A stretch of 64,000 nt of DNA from Puffinus mauretanicus. Its lineage: Eukaryota; Chordata; Aves; Procellariiformes; Procellariidae. A program made the translations under genes and the position numbers. Positions 37,601-47,964 of the stretch are shown piece by piece. Below the pieces are notes generated by a model that made no database searches, was not told the origin of the DNA, and saw only the letters and a list, made by a program, of their open reading frames with translations. The stretch covers positions 496,001 to 560,000 of the forward strand of contig JAJKFH010002581.1 in assembly GCA_023333565.1 (NCBI GenBank), written 5' to 3'. Numbering within the stretch: the first letter of the stretch is position 1; each line of letters opens with the position of its first letter.

Positions 37601-40454
37601 CATTTCTCTTTTTCTCTTATTTCTTTTTTTCCTCTTTCTCCTCACACCACTATCATTAAGGACCTGAAGGCTTTCTAACTCTTCTGGATACAAATCCCAC
37701 CACTTGGCACAACCAGTGGACTAATCCCAGCTGAGGAACTCCACCTGCTGCATCTTTTCACAAAGGTGTCCTTCCTGGGATGCATTTCATGTACATGGTA
37801 TCTCACTGTTCTGTAAATACCACTGCAATAGCCATTTAAAAAGAAAAAGAAGAGGGAAAAGGCTGCAGTATAATTACTGAGAGAGGTACCATCAAGCAAG
37901 GAGCACTGATAATAGGGAACAGTAGGTGTATCAGACTCAAATTATGACCCTCACTACACTGGAGAGCTGTTTTTTTTTCTCTTTGATCTAGTTCAACAAG
38001 TTGAACTGTTTCAATGCGGAGCAAATTATTTTCCTAAATTATATGATCCTCTCTGCAAAATTCAAAAAAACTAAGAAAATGAGGAAGAAAGATCCTCATC
38101 AAAGTGCTCATTGATGTGGCAAAAACATTTTTTAAAATAAATAAAACTAGCCGTTCAGTGGAGAATTATTTATTATCTCTAACATTCACCCTCCTACTGG
38201 TGCTATCACCAAGTGCAAATACAGGTAAGTATATGAGAGGAAATTGGCTCCCATTTTATGATGGGACAACAGCCGTTACAGTTTCTCAGTGATGTTTTAA
38301 TGCACAAAATGTGCAGGCTTCTGATTCACCAGTTATAATGCCATAAAGCTGTAATTAATATATTCCAACTGTATATTTGCAAGGGTATAAATAAGGCAGA
38401 GAAATGTATTTAACTCACACAAAATCTGGACAGAGCATTTTCATTCTTATCAGTAGTTAATTAAATATAAATCAAGCCATTCTACCCTGGCCATGTTCTA
38501 TTTCTTTTTAAAAATTTGAAAAGCAACATTCTCCTTAAAAGACTTTTTTTTTTTTTTTAGAAATAAAAGCCAAACTCTAATTTCTTAGCTGTCTTGACAT
38601 GGTGATGACAGCTCCATAAACCTGTGTAATTATAGAAAATTGAGTTCTGATGTTTGATCCTGAACATACCATTGCAAAGAAATATTATGGAACAATTTTT
38701 GAAAGCTCACTTGCAGTGGCTGGTGGACACCTATTTATCATGATGTTGCTTCACAAGCCACCAAAGATCAAACCCGAGGATATTCCCTGGGGCTGTCATT
38801 CAGAGGGTTATCCAGACCACCCCCTTGTTGAACGAGCCTTCGGGCTGCACACACACATATGCCATTGCACGTGAAACCCTTCTCGGCAAATCTGGGTTTA
38901 TAGTCTGTGCGCTTCCACGGCTGTCAGCAAAAAGGTTGGTGCTGCAATATATAGTAATGGCTGGAGAAGTACCGATCTGTTTGGGTATACAATGCAATCG
39001 GATGCATCCCAGTAAACACAAGCAAGTGCATAAAATGTGAGTTGATCTCCAATTTGGGCAAACCTCTGTTTTGGTCAAAATGAAATTCCTATGAATAATT
39101 TACTGCTCTAGATATGGGGCAGCACTGCTGATGGCAGTGTTATTTCTGGGGTCCATCCTCAGAGGCTGGAGAAAGTCAGTTCCACCCGACTCTCCTTCAG
39201 AAGCATCTTCTGAAGAGTAAGTGCACAGCGTGGAGTGTTGAGGAGATGGAGTAGAGGAGAGCCACTGCAGTGGCAAAATATTACAGACTGACCTGTTAAG
39301 TGGATGCGGAAGATCCCTGCCAGGAGATTTAGGTCTTCAGACGCTGCCTTAAAATGAACTTGAGAGCACTTTCTGCAGTACTTTATTACTAAAAGTATTT
39401 ATACATTTATTTTAAAAAATCCTTCCGCATGAAAAATCCTCAATGTCTTAGTGACTGCATGACAAGAAACCATCCTCCAGCTCCTAGGTTTCAGCCTCAT
39501 CACTGAAAAAGGAGTTTTGCAGGAATCCAAAGTCAGTAATCCCAGCACAAAATGGGGTTGTTTTGCTTTTTTCCATAGGAACAACAAGGGGAGAAAGAAG
39601 AAGTATTTGAGGAGGAGAGGAGGAGTACTGGAAAGCAACAACAAATGCCATTTTAAGCAGAATTCAAAGGAATACACAACATAAACACTAAGCAGATTAC
39701 CTATGTAGGTGGAGGTAGATGAGGTATGTTTGCAGGAACACAGAAAATGGAATATGCCATCGTACGAATGCTTTTTCCTCAGATGTTAAAAATAGTGAAT
39801 ATAAGTACACCTCTTCATGGCAACAGGAGCTGTATATGCTCAGCATTTCTGACAATCCAACAGACATACAGAATCCTGAACCAGCACAGATCTTTTCCAT
39901 TATACTTTTCCACTCCATCTACCCATCCTTCCCCTACCACAGATATTTGGTGAGGTATTGTGTGGCACAGAAAATAGCCCAAACTTCCCCCCAGCAGAGA
40001 CCAGGCTTTCTGAACGAACCCCTCCTTTGGCCCCATCTCACGGTCCCCATCCCCGGTGCTGCCAGTTCCTGCATTGCTACCACAGTTTGCAAACGGAGGG
40101 AGGGCTCCCAGGGGGCTATAGCCACCACAGCCTTTTTATATTAAATCCTGAAGGTGCCTGCAGAGCATCCCTCAAGCCCCACAAATATAATCATGCTCCT
40201 ACAGAATGCAATGTCTTCTAAATTATTCAGTGGGCTCCCAGGGTAAATGCCTCCACCCTGGGTTGCACGAGCACTGCCACGCACCATGCTGTGTTTATAG
40301 CAGTGCTGGGGTGAGAGAGGAGGCTCCTCATCGACAGCGCCCTGACACACACCATTCCTCCAAAATACCACTGATCAAACAAGGTTATAGTCATTTTTTT
40401 AGCTAAAAAATGCATGAATCCTTTGCTCCACTGGTTATGGCTATTCCTACTTCT

Positions 40455-41507
40455 CAGCTAGCCATCATGACGGCCGAGCCCAGGGAGTTGTGGTCAACGG
40501 AGTTAAATCCAGTTGGCGGCCGGTCACGAGCGGTGTTCCCCAGGGCTCAGTACTGGGGCCGGTCTTGTTCAATATCTTTATCGACGATCTGGACGAGGGG
40601 ATCGAGTGCTCCCTCAGTAAGTTTGCAGATGACACCAAGCTGGGCGGGAGTGTTGATCTGCTGGAGGGTAGGAAGGCTCTGCAGAGGGACCTGGACAGGC
40701 TGGATCGATGGGCCGAGGCCAACTGTATGAGGTTCAACAAGGCCAAGTGCCGGGTCCTGCACTTGGCCACAACAACCCCAGGCAACGCTACAGGCTTGGG
40801 GAAGAGTGGCTGGAAAGCTGCCCGGAGGAAAAGGACCTGGGGGTGCTGGTTGACAGCCAGCTGAACATGAGCCAGCAGTGTGCTCAGGTGGCCAAGAAGG
40901 CCAACGGCATCCTGGCCTGTATAGGAATAGTGTGGCCAGCAGGAGTAGGGATCGTGCCCTGTAATGGGCACTGGTGAGGCTGCATCCTCGAATCCTGTGT
41001 TCAGTTCTGGGCCCCTCACTACAAGAAGGACATTGAGGTGCTGGAGCGTGTCCAGAGAGGGCAACGCTGGTGAAGGGCCTGGAGCACAAGTCTTATGAGG
41101 AGCGGCTGAGGGAACTGGGGTTTTTAGCCTGGAGAAGAGGAGGCTGAGGGGAGACCTCATCACGCTCTACAACTACCTGAAAGGAGGTTGTAGCGAGGTG
41201 GGTGTTGGTCTCTTCTCCCAAGTAACTAGCGATAGGACGAGGGGAAATGGTCTCAAGTTGCGCCAAGGGAGGTTGAGATTGGACATTGGGAGAAATTTCT
41301 TTACTGAAAGAGTGGTCAGGCCTTGGAACAGGCTGCCCAGGGAAGTGGTAGAGTCACCATCCCTGGAAGTATTTAAAAGACGTGTGGATGAGGCCCTTAG
41401 GGACATGGTGTAGTGGGCATGGTGTGTTGGATTGACGGTTGGACACGATGATCTTAGAGGTCTTTTCCAACCTTACTGATTCTATGATTCTATGATTCTA
41501 TTCTATG
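40455..41507 (+). mobile_element. CR1 LINE, 5'-truncated, young subfamily
   Basis: About 1.05 kb of continuous CR1 sequence covers the 3' third of ORF2, the 3' untranslated region and the tail. The clear match starts by about 40469. ORF2 ends at the TAG at 41411-41413. The 3' untranslated region includes the TTAGAGGTCTTTTCCAACCT block and the copy ends in repeated ATTCTATG units (about 41477-41507). It shares over 250 bases at about 96% identity with the inverted copy at 45036-45311, so both come from closely related source elements. The 5' truncation removes the endonuclease and upstream reverse-transcriptase motifs, so the copy cannot move by itself. No target-site duplication is evident, as is usual for CR1. 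Confidence 0.96.
40469..41413 (+). pseudogene. CR1 ORF2 C-terminal remnant (reverse transcriptase), frame-broken
   Basis: The first frame (open to 40864 and listed from GTG 40490, which is not a real start) carries the palm motif [13 protein letters not shown] (residues 15-27 from 40490) and the catalytic FADDTKL motif (residues 45-51, DNA from 40622). FADD is the CR1 form of the YxDD box. Near 40766 the family frame switches to the one holding [18 protein letters not shown], consistent with loss of a single G in the CACTTGG run. Further breaks follow at about 40920-41190. The last frame ends with [19 protein letters not shown] and the stop at 41411-41413. The upstream palm motif with the first catalytic aspartate is absent because of 5' truncation. 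It is a dead remnant, probably not expressed as protein. Confidence 0.93.
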
Positions 41508-43582
41508 TCTTCATCATGAGCTTCACCACATTCAGCTTCCTTGTGTCGGCCACTGTTCAAGTCGTCCTCATGTCAGTCGTGGCCAGTCGAGGCTTGGGAC
41601 GGAATGTACCACTTCTCTACAGACACAGTTCACATGAATCCTATTTTTTAAAAACATCAGGGATTCCAGAGAAACCAACAAGATTTCTGCTTCAACACAG
41701 ATTTCCTGTTTTAATAGAGATTGAACAAAACTTTCTTCTCTCAGAGGCCAGTACCAGACACAACAGTAAAAAAATCTATCTTTGTCAAGGAAAGAAAGGT
41801 CACCAGTCCAGACCTGCACCCCTGGAAGAAGTGCCAGGCACAAAGACCCACTGCCATACGATTGTGTTAAGCCCCAGTGTCTCCTTCAAAACTATGTTTT
41901 ACATGAACAGGTAAAAGAAATACAGTATACTTAGGGAGGAAGGGGTAGGGCAAAGGAAAACCAACTGGTAAAATAAGGTTTTAAAGAAGAGAAGAAGGTA
42001 GCAGCTTCTGTTGTCGGTTCAAAGTTTCCCTGTAAGACTATTCACCTACCTTATGTAAAAGACATCTGTAAAGAGTTCAAAAGTTTCCACTAAGATCCCT
42101 GCAAATCTAATTCTTGCCTAGCTGCAGGATCAGCTTAAAGCTTCTTTCAGTCTGTTCATTTCCCTGAACTAGATCCAGATTAAAAGCAATCCCTCCAGAG
42201 AAAAAGAAAACCCAAGCACCTATTAAATCTATTCCCTCTGATAAATCTCTGTATCTGTATCAGGTGTCCTCAGCTTCTGTAATCCCTGTACTTCAGCCTG
42301 CCATTCAATGACTTTTTAAATGGTAACTTCCTAAGAGATTGAATGAAGATTTATACTTTGGCCTATATTCCTCTTTGCAGAAATGATAAGTTTCTGATGC
42401 TCTTTTGAGGGTGAACAGAGGTCAAAGCAATCGTAACTGATCCTGTGTACTTTTAACTCATACAAAGATTCTTCTCTAATATTTGCTAACTGAACGCACT
42501 GGTACCCTGTGTAAGTCACCAGAAGAAAAGCTACCTAATGCTTTAAATCTATTGAACCAGGCAGCCTTGTCTCCCTGCACAAGATGGTTTCCAGTGATGT
42601 GCAGTGCCACAGCTGCAGGTAGCCAGCAGCATACCATACCTCACCTGCCCAGGGACCATCCAGGCAGAGCTGCCGTCTTTGCTCTTGCTTACCAATTAGC
42701 AGTAATCTATCTTGCTATAAAAACTCCTCAGCTCATTCTGCAGAGGCATTTTTACCTAGTCTGTTGGCTAATCTTCTAAAAAAATGGCCATTGTGGAGTT
42801 GGTAATAACTTGGAACAGCTTTTTAACTGCAAATGACATTGTAGAAATTAAACAATTTACGCCCCTTTAAAAATTCCCAATTCTTCCATGCTAAATATTC
42901 TTATACTTATTATTCTTACATTTGAATGTGATACTCAATTCTTTGAAATTGCCTGGACAAAACCAATGTCAGAATAGTTCAGGTCAATGCTCTCTTCTCA
43001 CAAATAAATAATATTTACTTATTTGCCACTTCATTCACCCAGTAGATCCAGGGGACTGTAAACAACAAATTATTTTAGAAAACTGCACGATTGCTATTAT
43101 TTTGTCTCATCAGTCCTCGTACCAATTAAATTGTCCTTATCTTGAGCAGCAAGCTTTAAAAACTTGGGCTGCTGTATACTCAAAAATATAGAGATTTTTT
43201 TAATTAGCCATGACATACCCAGCAGTGTCTGTCTGCTGGCATGGAGGAAGCTGCCTAGCAACAATGCAAAAAAATCCTCCAATAACCCCCAGTGGATCAC
43301 AAAGAGTCTGTTAAAAATGGTAATGTCTCTCATAGAAAAGTAGAGATGGTTTCAATTAAGGACAGAAATTCTCAACTTGTTCTTTATACGCAGTGAACTA
43401 AAATAACATTCATAAACTATAAATACAATGTGAAAAGGCCATGCGTAATTACTTAAAGCTTTAATTTGCAGTACGTAATTTGCCGTTCACATCTGTAAGC
43501 CTTTTGTTTTGCTTAATGGCAAAAATATTCCAGCTAGGTCAGACCTACACTGGAGTTTATACAAGGTAGAAATCTCAGCAAA
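41508..43582. other. non-coding block with an AT-rich, possibly conserved element
   Basis: No gene or transposon was recognised between the young CR1 and the fossil CR1. The frame at 41492-41914 begins in the CR1 tail and has no known similarity. The stretch at about 43380-43530 is AT-rich with several TAATT cores (CGTAATTACTT, GCAGTACGTAATTTGC) and resembles conserved vertebrate non-coding elements in texture. That is an impression, not an alignment. Confidence 0.45.
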
Positions 43583-44045
43583 TAGGGCTGGAACAGGCTC
43601 AAGGAGTCATTTAGTCCATCCCTAAGTACCAATAAATTATCTATAAACCATTCCTGATCAATAACACTTTACCTATTTCCCAAAACCTCCAAACCCAAAG
43701 AGTAGACAACCTCCCTTGGCACTCTGCTCAGTTGCCCGACTCTCCCAACAATCAGAAACGTTGGGAAATCTCTGACCTAAACCCCCTTGCTCCAATCCTG
43801 CTTGCTGTAATGGAGCAGGCATAAAGAACAATACACATTTTTTTAGCAATTTCCGACATACTTGAAAATGGCTATCATATGTCAGTCTCCTGTTGAGTAA
43901 ATAACTGCAGCTTTTCTCAGGCTTTCCTTATGTAGCTCATACATCTTTACCAAATTGCTTCCTATTTCTTTTGGATTATTTCTCCAACTCCTTACACTCC
44001 CTATTGCCTTGCATATTGAATAAACGCACCCTCCCAGTCCAAGTC
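43583..44045 (-). mobile_element. ancient CR1/L3-like LINE 3' region, antisense
   Basis: On the plus strand the blocks run in the order expected for an antisense, amniote-age CR1. A GTCATTTAGTCCATCCCTA block comes first, then AACCTCCAAA and CAACCTCCCTTGGCA, then GGGAAATCTCTGACCTAAAC. After these come ACTTGAAAATGGCTATCATA with GTCAGTCTCCTGTTGAGTAA, and a CTTTCCTTATGTAGCTCATA block near the end. Order and spacing fit, but individual blocks are heavily diverged and the tail repeat is gone. It is clearly older than the CR1 copies on either side. Confidence 0.75.
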
Positions 44046-44387
44046 AGCAATGATAGCTCTAGGTCTGTGGCCATCACTTCTCCAGGCATTGCAAGACCCA
44101 GATGACCTTTCTCTTCCCTTTCCTGTCCTCTGGGTTCACCTCCCTTTTTTTGCAGGTCATGTTCATGTCACTGATCAATCACGGCCACTGGCCTTTCTAC
44201 AGAAAACTGCATCAGCAGAAAACCAGGAGCTGGCAAAGGCCAGAGGTGCCCATGCGGAGCTGACTCTCCCCTTGTGCCAAGAGCCCATTTCATCGCAGCA
44301 GAGGGCAAACGTGGGGCTGGAGGCAACAAGCCCCTGGGCGGGCTCTTGCCTCCAGCCCTGCAGCCCCACCTGGTCAGGCAATGAAAT
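44046..44387. other. unassigned sequence between fossil CR1 and solo LTR
   Basis: A 340-base stretch with no recognised repeat. It contains GCAGCAGAGGGCAAAC at about 44295-44310, which resembles part of the CTCF core. The plus frame 44050-44400 runs into the LTR and its product is unrecognised. The last five bases, GAAAT (44383-44387), are the left copy of the LTR target-site duplication. Confidence 0.5.
44383..44387. repeat. target-site duplication, left copy
   Basis: GAAAT directly abuts the LTR and is repeated exactly at 44965-44969. The intact match shows that the two ends belong to one insertion that has not been rearranged. Confidence 0.9.
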
Positions 44388-44516
44388 TGTCGTGGTTTAA
44401 CCACAGCCGGCCACTGAGCACCATGCAGCCGCTCGCTACCCCCCCCACCGGGTGGGATGGGGGAGAGAATCAGAAGGGTAAAAGTGAGAAAAACTCGTGG
44501 GTTGAGATAAAGACAG

Positions 44517-44522
44517 TTTAAT
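44517..44522 (-). terminator. LTR polyadenylation signal (ATTAAA)
   Basis: TTTAAT on the plus strand is ATTAAA on the LTR strand. It lies downstream of the inferred start site and ahead of the U5 end, where a retroviral polyadenylation signal belongs. Confidence 0.55.
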
Positions 44523-44702
44523 AGGGAAAGCAAAAGCCGCATGCACAAGCAAAGCAAAACAAGGAATTCATTCACTACTTCCCATCGGCAGGCAGGTGTT
44601 CAGCCATCGCCAGGAAAGCAGGGCTCCATCACGCGTAACGGTTACTTGGGAAGACAAACGCCATCACTCCGAATGCCCCCCCTCCTTCTTCTTCACCCAG
44701 CC

Positions 44703-44708
44703 TTATAT
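44703..44708 (-). promoter_or_regulatory. LTR TATA box
   Basis: On the minus strand the sequence reads GCATATAAGG. It lies downstream of the U3 activator sites and about 180 bases before the polyadenylation signal, as expected for the LTR core promoter. Transcription would start roughly 25-30 bases further on, near 44675, and run toward lower coordinates. Confidence 0.7.
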
Positions 44709-44716
44709 GCTGAGCA

Positions 44717-44724
44717 TGACGTCA
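44717..44724. promoter_or_regulatory. cAMP-response element in the LTR
   Basis: A perfect palindromic TGACGTCA, the CREB/ATF consensus, lies about 10 bases upstream of the LTR TATA box. A CCAAT-box complement (ATTGG, 44743-44747) sits about 20 bases further upstream. The arrangement is typical of this LTR type and suggests a promoter that may still be competent. Confidence 0.75.
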
Positions 44725-44742
44725 TATGGTATGGAATAGCCT

Positions 44743-44747
44743 ATTGG
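44743..44747 (-). promoter_or_regulatory. CCAAT box in the LTR
   Basis: ATTGG on the plus strand, hence CCAAT in the LTR's own orientation. It is placed upstream of the CRE and TATA elements. Confidence 0.6.
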
Positions 44748-44964
44748 CCAGCTGGGCCAGCCGCCCTGGCCACGCTCCCTCCCAGCCCCCTGCACATCTG
44801 GCAGGGCATGGGAAGACGAAAAGTCCTTGACTAGCGTAAACAATACCTAGCAACAACCAAAACATCAGTGTGTCGTCAACATTATTCTCACACTACATCC
44901 AAAACACAGCACTATACCAGTTAATAGGAAGAGAATCAACTCCATCCCAGCCAAAACCAGGACA

Positions 44965-44969
44965 GAAAT
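44965..44969. repeat. target-site duplication, right copy
   Basis: GAAAT directly follows the other LTR end and matches 44383-44387. Confidence 0.9.
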
Positions 44970-45035
44970 GTACCAAACCTGACAGCATTACGGCCAGCTT
45001 TACAACCGCTCCAGCCAGCTTATCCTCCAGATAAC

Positions 45036-45311
45036 AGAATCATAGAATCATAGAATCATAGAATCATTAAGGTTGGAAAAGACCTCTAAGATCATCGTGT
45101 CCAACCGTCCACCCAACACACCATGCCCACTACACCATGTCCCTAAGGGCCTCATCCACACGTCTTTTAAATACTTCCAGGGATGGTGACTCCACCACTT
45201 CCCTGGGCAGCCTGTTCCAAGGCCTGACCACTCTTTCAGTAAAGACATTTCTCCTAATGTCCAGTCTAAACCTCCCTTGGCGCAACTTAAGGCCATTTCC
45301 TCTCGTCCTAT
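45036..45311 (-). mobile_element. CR1 LINE 3' end, young subfamily, antisense
   Basis: The plus strand opens with repeated CATAGAAT units, the reverse complement of the CR1 tail. It continues through the AAGGTTGGAAAAGACCTCTA block to the ORF2 C-terminus, where the minus frame ends [19 protein letters not shown] then a stop. It is truncated 5' at about 45311. Against the copy at 40455-41507 it shows about eleven substitutions over some 258 bases and shares the same subfamily-type positions. It lies 71 bases from the solo LTR. Confidence 0.95.
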
Positions 45312-47927
45312 TGGACGAGGCAGGCACCGCTTCTTTGCAGATGGACCCCTGGGGTCCAGATGGGACACGTCCCTCCCACCTCAGCGCAACACAAAGCATC
45401 AGGAGACCACGACAGCCCCCGGCCGCCCTTGGCAGTAACACCTGCAGGCAGGAGCACCCAAAAGCCCTACAACTTGCCCCATGTTGATCGTAAGGGAAAA
45501 GGCACCATCTTTTTTTCAATTAATTTTGTTTTCCCCAAAGGCCTAACTCATTAAAGGATCACAGTTGAACGCCTTTAGGGATTGCATCCTGGCAAAACAA
45601 GTCCCTAGTCCCTTCTCAGGAACAATGAATCACTTTTTTTTGATGAAACAATAAAAGGACTCATAGTCATCCAGTGGATTAGCATAAATGTTTATCCTAA
45701 CTTGGCAGAGCTACAAGCAATGAGGAAAAGAGTCCAAGAAATGAATAAATAATAGATAACCTCAGCATCTGGGGTCAAAACACTGGGAAAATATTCCCTG
45801 CACTACACAAGCTGTGAAACCCAGTCTTGTGAAATATACACTTCCAAATTCAGAATGAAATGCCAAAGGAGCAACTTTAATGCTGTTGACCAGAGGGTTG
45901 CATTTTGTTGATATTTGAAACAATTACCTGACAACAGTTAATTCAGTGCTTTGAGGAGGGGTATCACTATGTAAAGTCTTGCTATTGGTATAATTATGAA
46001 TGGACTTCACTGTTGAGTTTGGTAAACCAGGGTCCTTCTAGCTCCTACACTGCAGATGCAAACCTGCATTATCACGTGAGAAATTAACTTTCTTATATAT
46101 ATCCTAATTTATCAGGGGTTCTTCCAAAACATGCAGAATACATGAATATATACATTTTTGGTCACATTAGGTAGTCAGTGTTCACCAAAAAAAATCCACT
46201 AGAATTTTTATTTTTCATCAGTTTTCCTTTTTGATTATTAATGTAACTGATTTCTTACCTTATTAGTTTTTATTCCTCCGTTCTTCTTGCTGGGAGTGGA
46301 GTTTTGACTGTGGCACACTCTAGAAGCAATGAGAAAATGCAGTCTTAAAGGTCTCGGTCAAATGCTCTGTAACTCACACTAATCAATCAAGTCTGAACCT
46401 TTAAATTTGACTACAAAAGGCAAAACTTTCCTACCTGTACCTCTCATTTCTCCTTTTCAGGCGACTACGTCTTTGTGTGTTAACTTTCAGCCTGTTCCTG
46501 CTAGCTTCTTTGTATTAACCAAAGTGGGTATTTTGGTTTTTTTAAGACAGCTTAAGCAATGGGTTGCAGACACAGTTCTTGTTTCTGCATATTTATTACA
46601 GCAAGGGGAAGCTGTATACTCAGGGGCATTCCTTTTGTTTCTGGCAACATAATAACATTTGCTTAATTGTGTTTTATTAATGTTAATGTACCCAGAGGCT
46701 CAGACTCTGCCCACACATTTTTGTAAATTGAATTAAAGGAAAAATGAATCAGAGTTAAATTAATTTTATTCACTTGCTTAAGGGGGTTTAAGCCAAATGG
46801 TCTCCACATCTATTTTCCTTTAGAGAACAGACTTTATAGCCACAGGGCTAAGAGAAACTTGTCAGTAAGCCATTTTCATTGCCATGTGTCAAGGAGAGCT
46901 ATTTAAAGCATTAAAAGGAGTGGACATTATGGAGAGGTGCTCACCCCCTGCTCTGTACAAATGGCAAGGTTATGCAGACACGGTCTCTCCTGCCTGCTGC
47001 CGAGATCAGAGGGTTTTCATAAAGCATTTTTTAATGAAGCTTTCAGAACACCCCCTGGAGCCTGCTGCTCGAGACAGGCAAGGACACGGGCACAGCACAA
47101 ACCCGTTAAAAAGGGACATTTCAATCCACAGAAAATCCACCTTATTAGCAGGTCTGCCTCAACACATACTGTAATTTAAAGGCAATTATTGTGCTATTTA
47201 ATAGGATTTCAGCTAGTCACAGTAGAAATCAGTTCTTGAGACAGATTTCTCATTTGGAAATAAACATAATTCGTTAGAGAAGCCTCTGCTGGGTGTATAT
47301 TTATACAAAGCCTTGGCTGAAATATCAGCGTGAATGCAGGGCTGTTCAGGCTGTTCAGTAGGAAACCCACTCTATTTACCAGCATATAGAAGGGTCTGGT
47401 CTGAAGAGACTCTGTATACAAATGTGTCGGGCATTTCTGGCAAAAATCTCAAAGAAAGAAGGATGTTTAAAATGTATGCAAAAGTGGATGGCTTGAGCCC
47501 CTCTGTGTAAGCAGAAGGCACAACAGAGGTCCCTCATCATGACTGGGGCATCACGTCAGGATCAGGATCTGAACATTTTTCCATCTGTTTTGTCAGCGAG
47601 GGAGTTGGGAAGGAAAAAGCCTAATCCATAAAGGAGGGATTTTCAATCTGCCATGTCCCATCGCCATGGGATGGGCTGGAGAAGGCTCCCAGTCAGCATA
47701 GACCATCTCCACCCACACGGCAATGGCCAACGCTCTCTGTAAGTACCACCCAGGTCACCTTGCATTTCCCCTTCTGGTTAACCCTGGCACCTCAAATGGC
47801 TCCCACTCTCTCTTCCCACAGCTAATGACATATGGATAATGAAAATGACCCAGGAGGAGGAAATGTAGAGTTTCTGAGAGTAAAGGAAATTATTATTAGG
47901 CTCTCCAAATAACCTGTGAGCTTTTTT

Positions 47928-47964
47928 GAAGGCTTTTTCGCAGGCTTTTTCGCAGGCTTTTTCA
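47928..47964. repeat. 12-bp tandem repeat, three copies
   Basis: The unit GGCTTTTTCGCA occurs at 47931-47942 and 47943-47954, with a third, imperfect copy from 47955. On the minus strand it reads as KKPA repeats inside short frames, which is a by-product of the 12-bp period. Confidence 0.85.

Larger units (their letters stand above)
30995..40454. other. non-coding block, no gene recognised
   Basis: About 9.5 kb with no recognised exon, RNA gene or transposon. It contains a (TA)n tract at 31461-31477, a CpG-rich islet at about 32060-32345, and a perfect palindromic hairpin CTTCATCTT-GG-AAGATGAAG at 32551-32570. An X-box-like site lies at 34685-34698 and a poly(T) run near 38545-38560. Pyrimidine-rich sequence at about 33860-34090 gives chance frames. 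A splice-site-like bounded segment at 39112-39216 is described under findings. Confidence 0.5.
44388..44964 (-). mobile_element. ERVL-type endogenous retrovirus solo LTR
   Basis: A 577-bp LTR in minus orientation. On its own strand it starts TGTCCTGGTTTTGGCTGGGA and ends with GGTTTAACCACGACA, giving the TGT...ACA ends of a retroviral LTR. It is flanked by the perfect 5-bp duplication GAAAT (44383-44387 and 44965-44969), the size made by ERVL-class integrases. I recognise it as the abundant avian ERVL LTR type. No gag, pol, primer-binding site or second LTR is present, so the provirus was reduced to a solo LTR by recombination between its LTRs. Core promoter and polyadenylation signals are listed separately. 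Confidence 0.93.

Noticed and set aside
40465..41163. A 232-codon minus-strand frame
   Set aside because: It is the antisense shadow of the CR1 ORF2 remnant, which is recognisable on the plus strand by its reverse transcriptase motifs.
47928..47964. KKPA-repeat peptide as a histone-H1-like tail
   Set aside because: It is only a three-copy 12-bp tandem repeat read in one frame, with no histone globular domain nearby.
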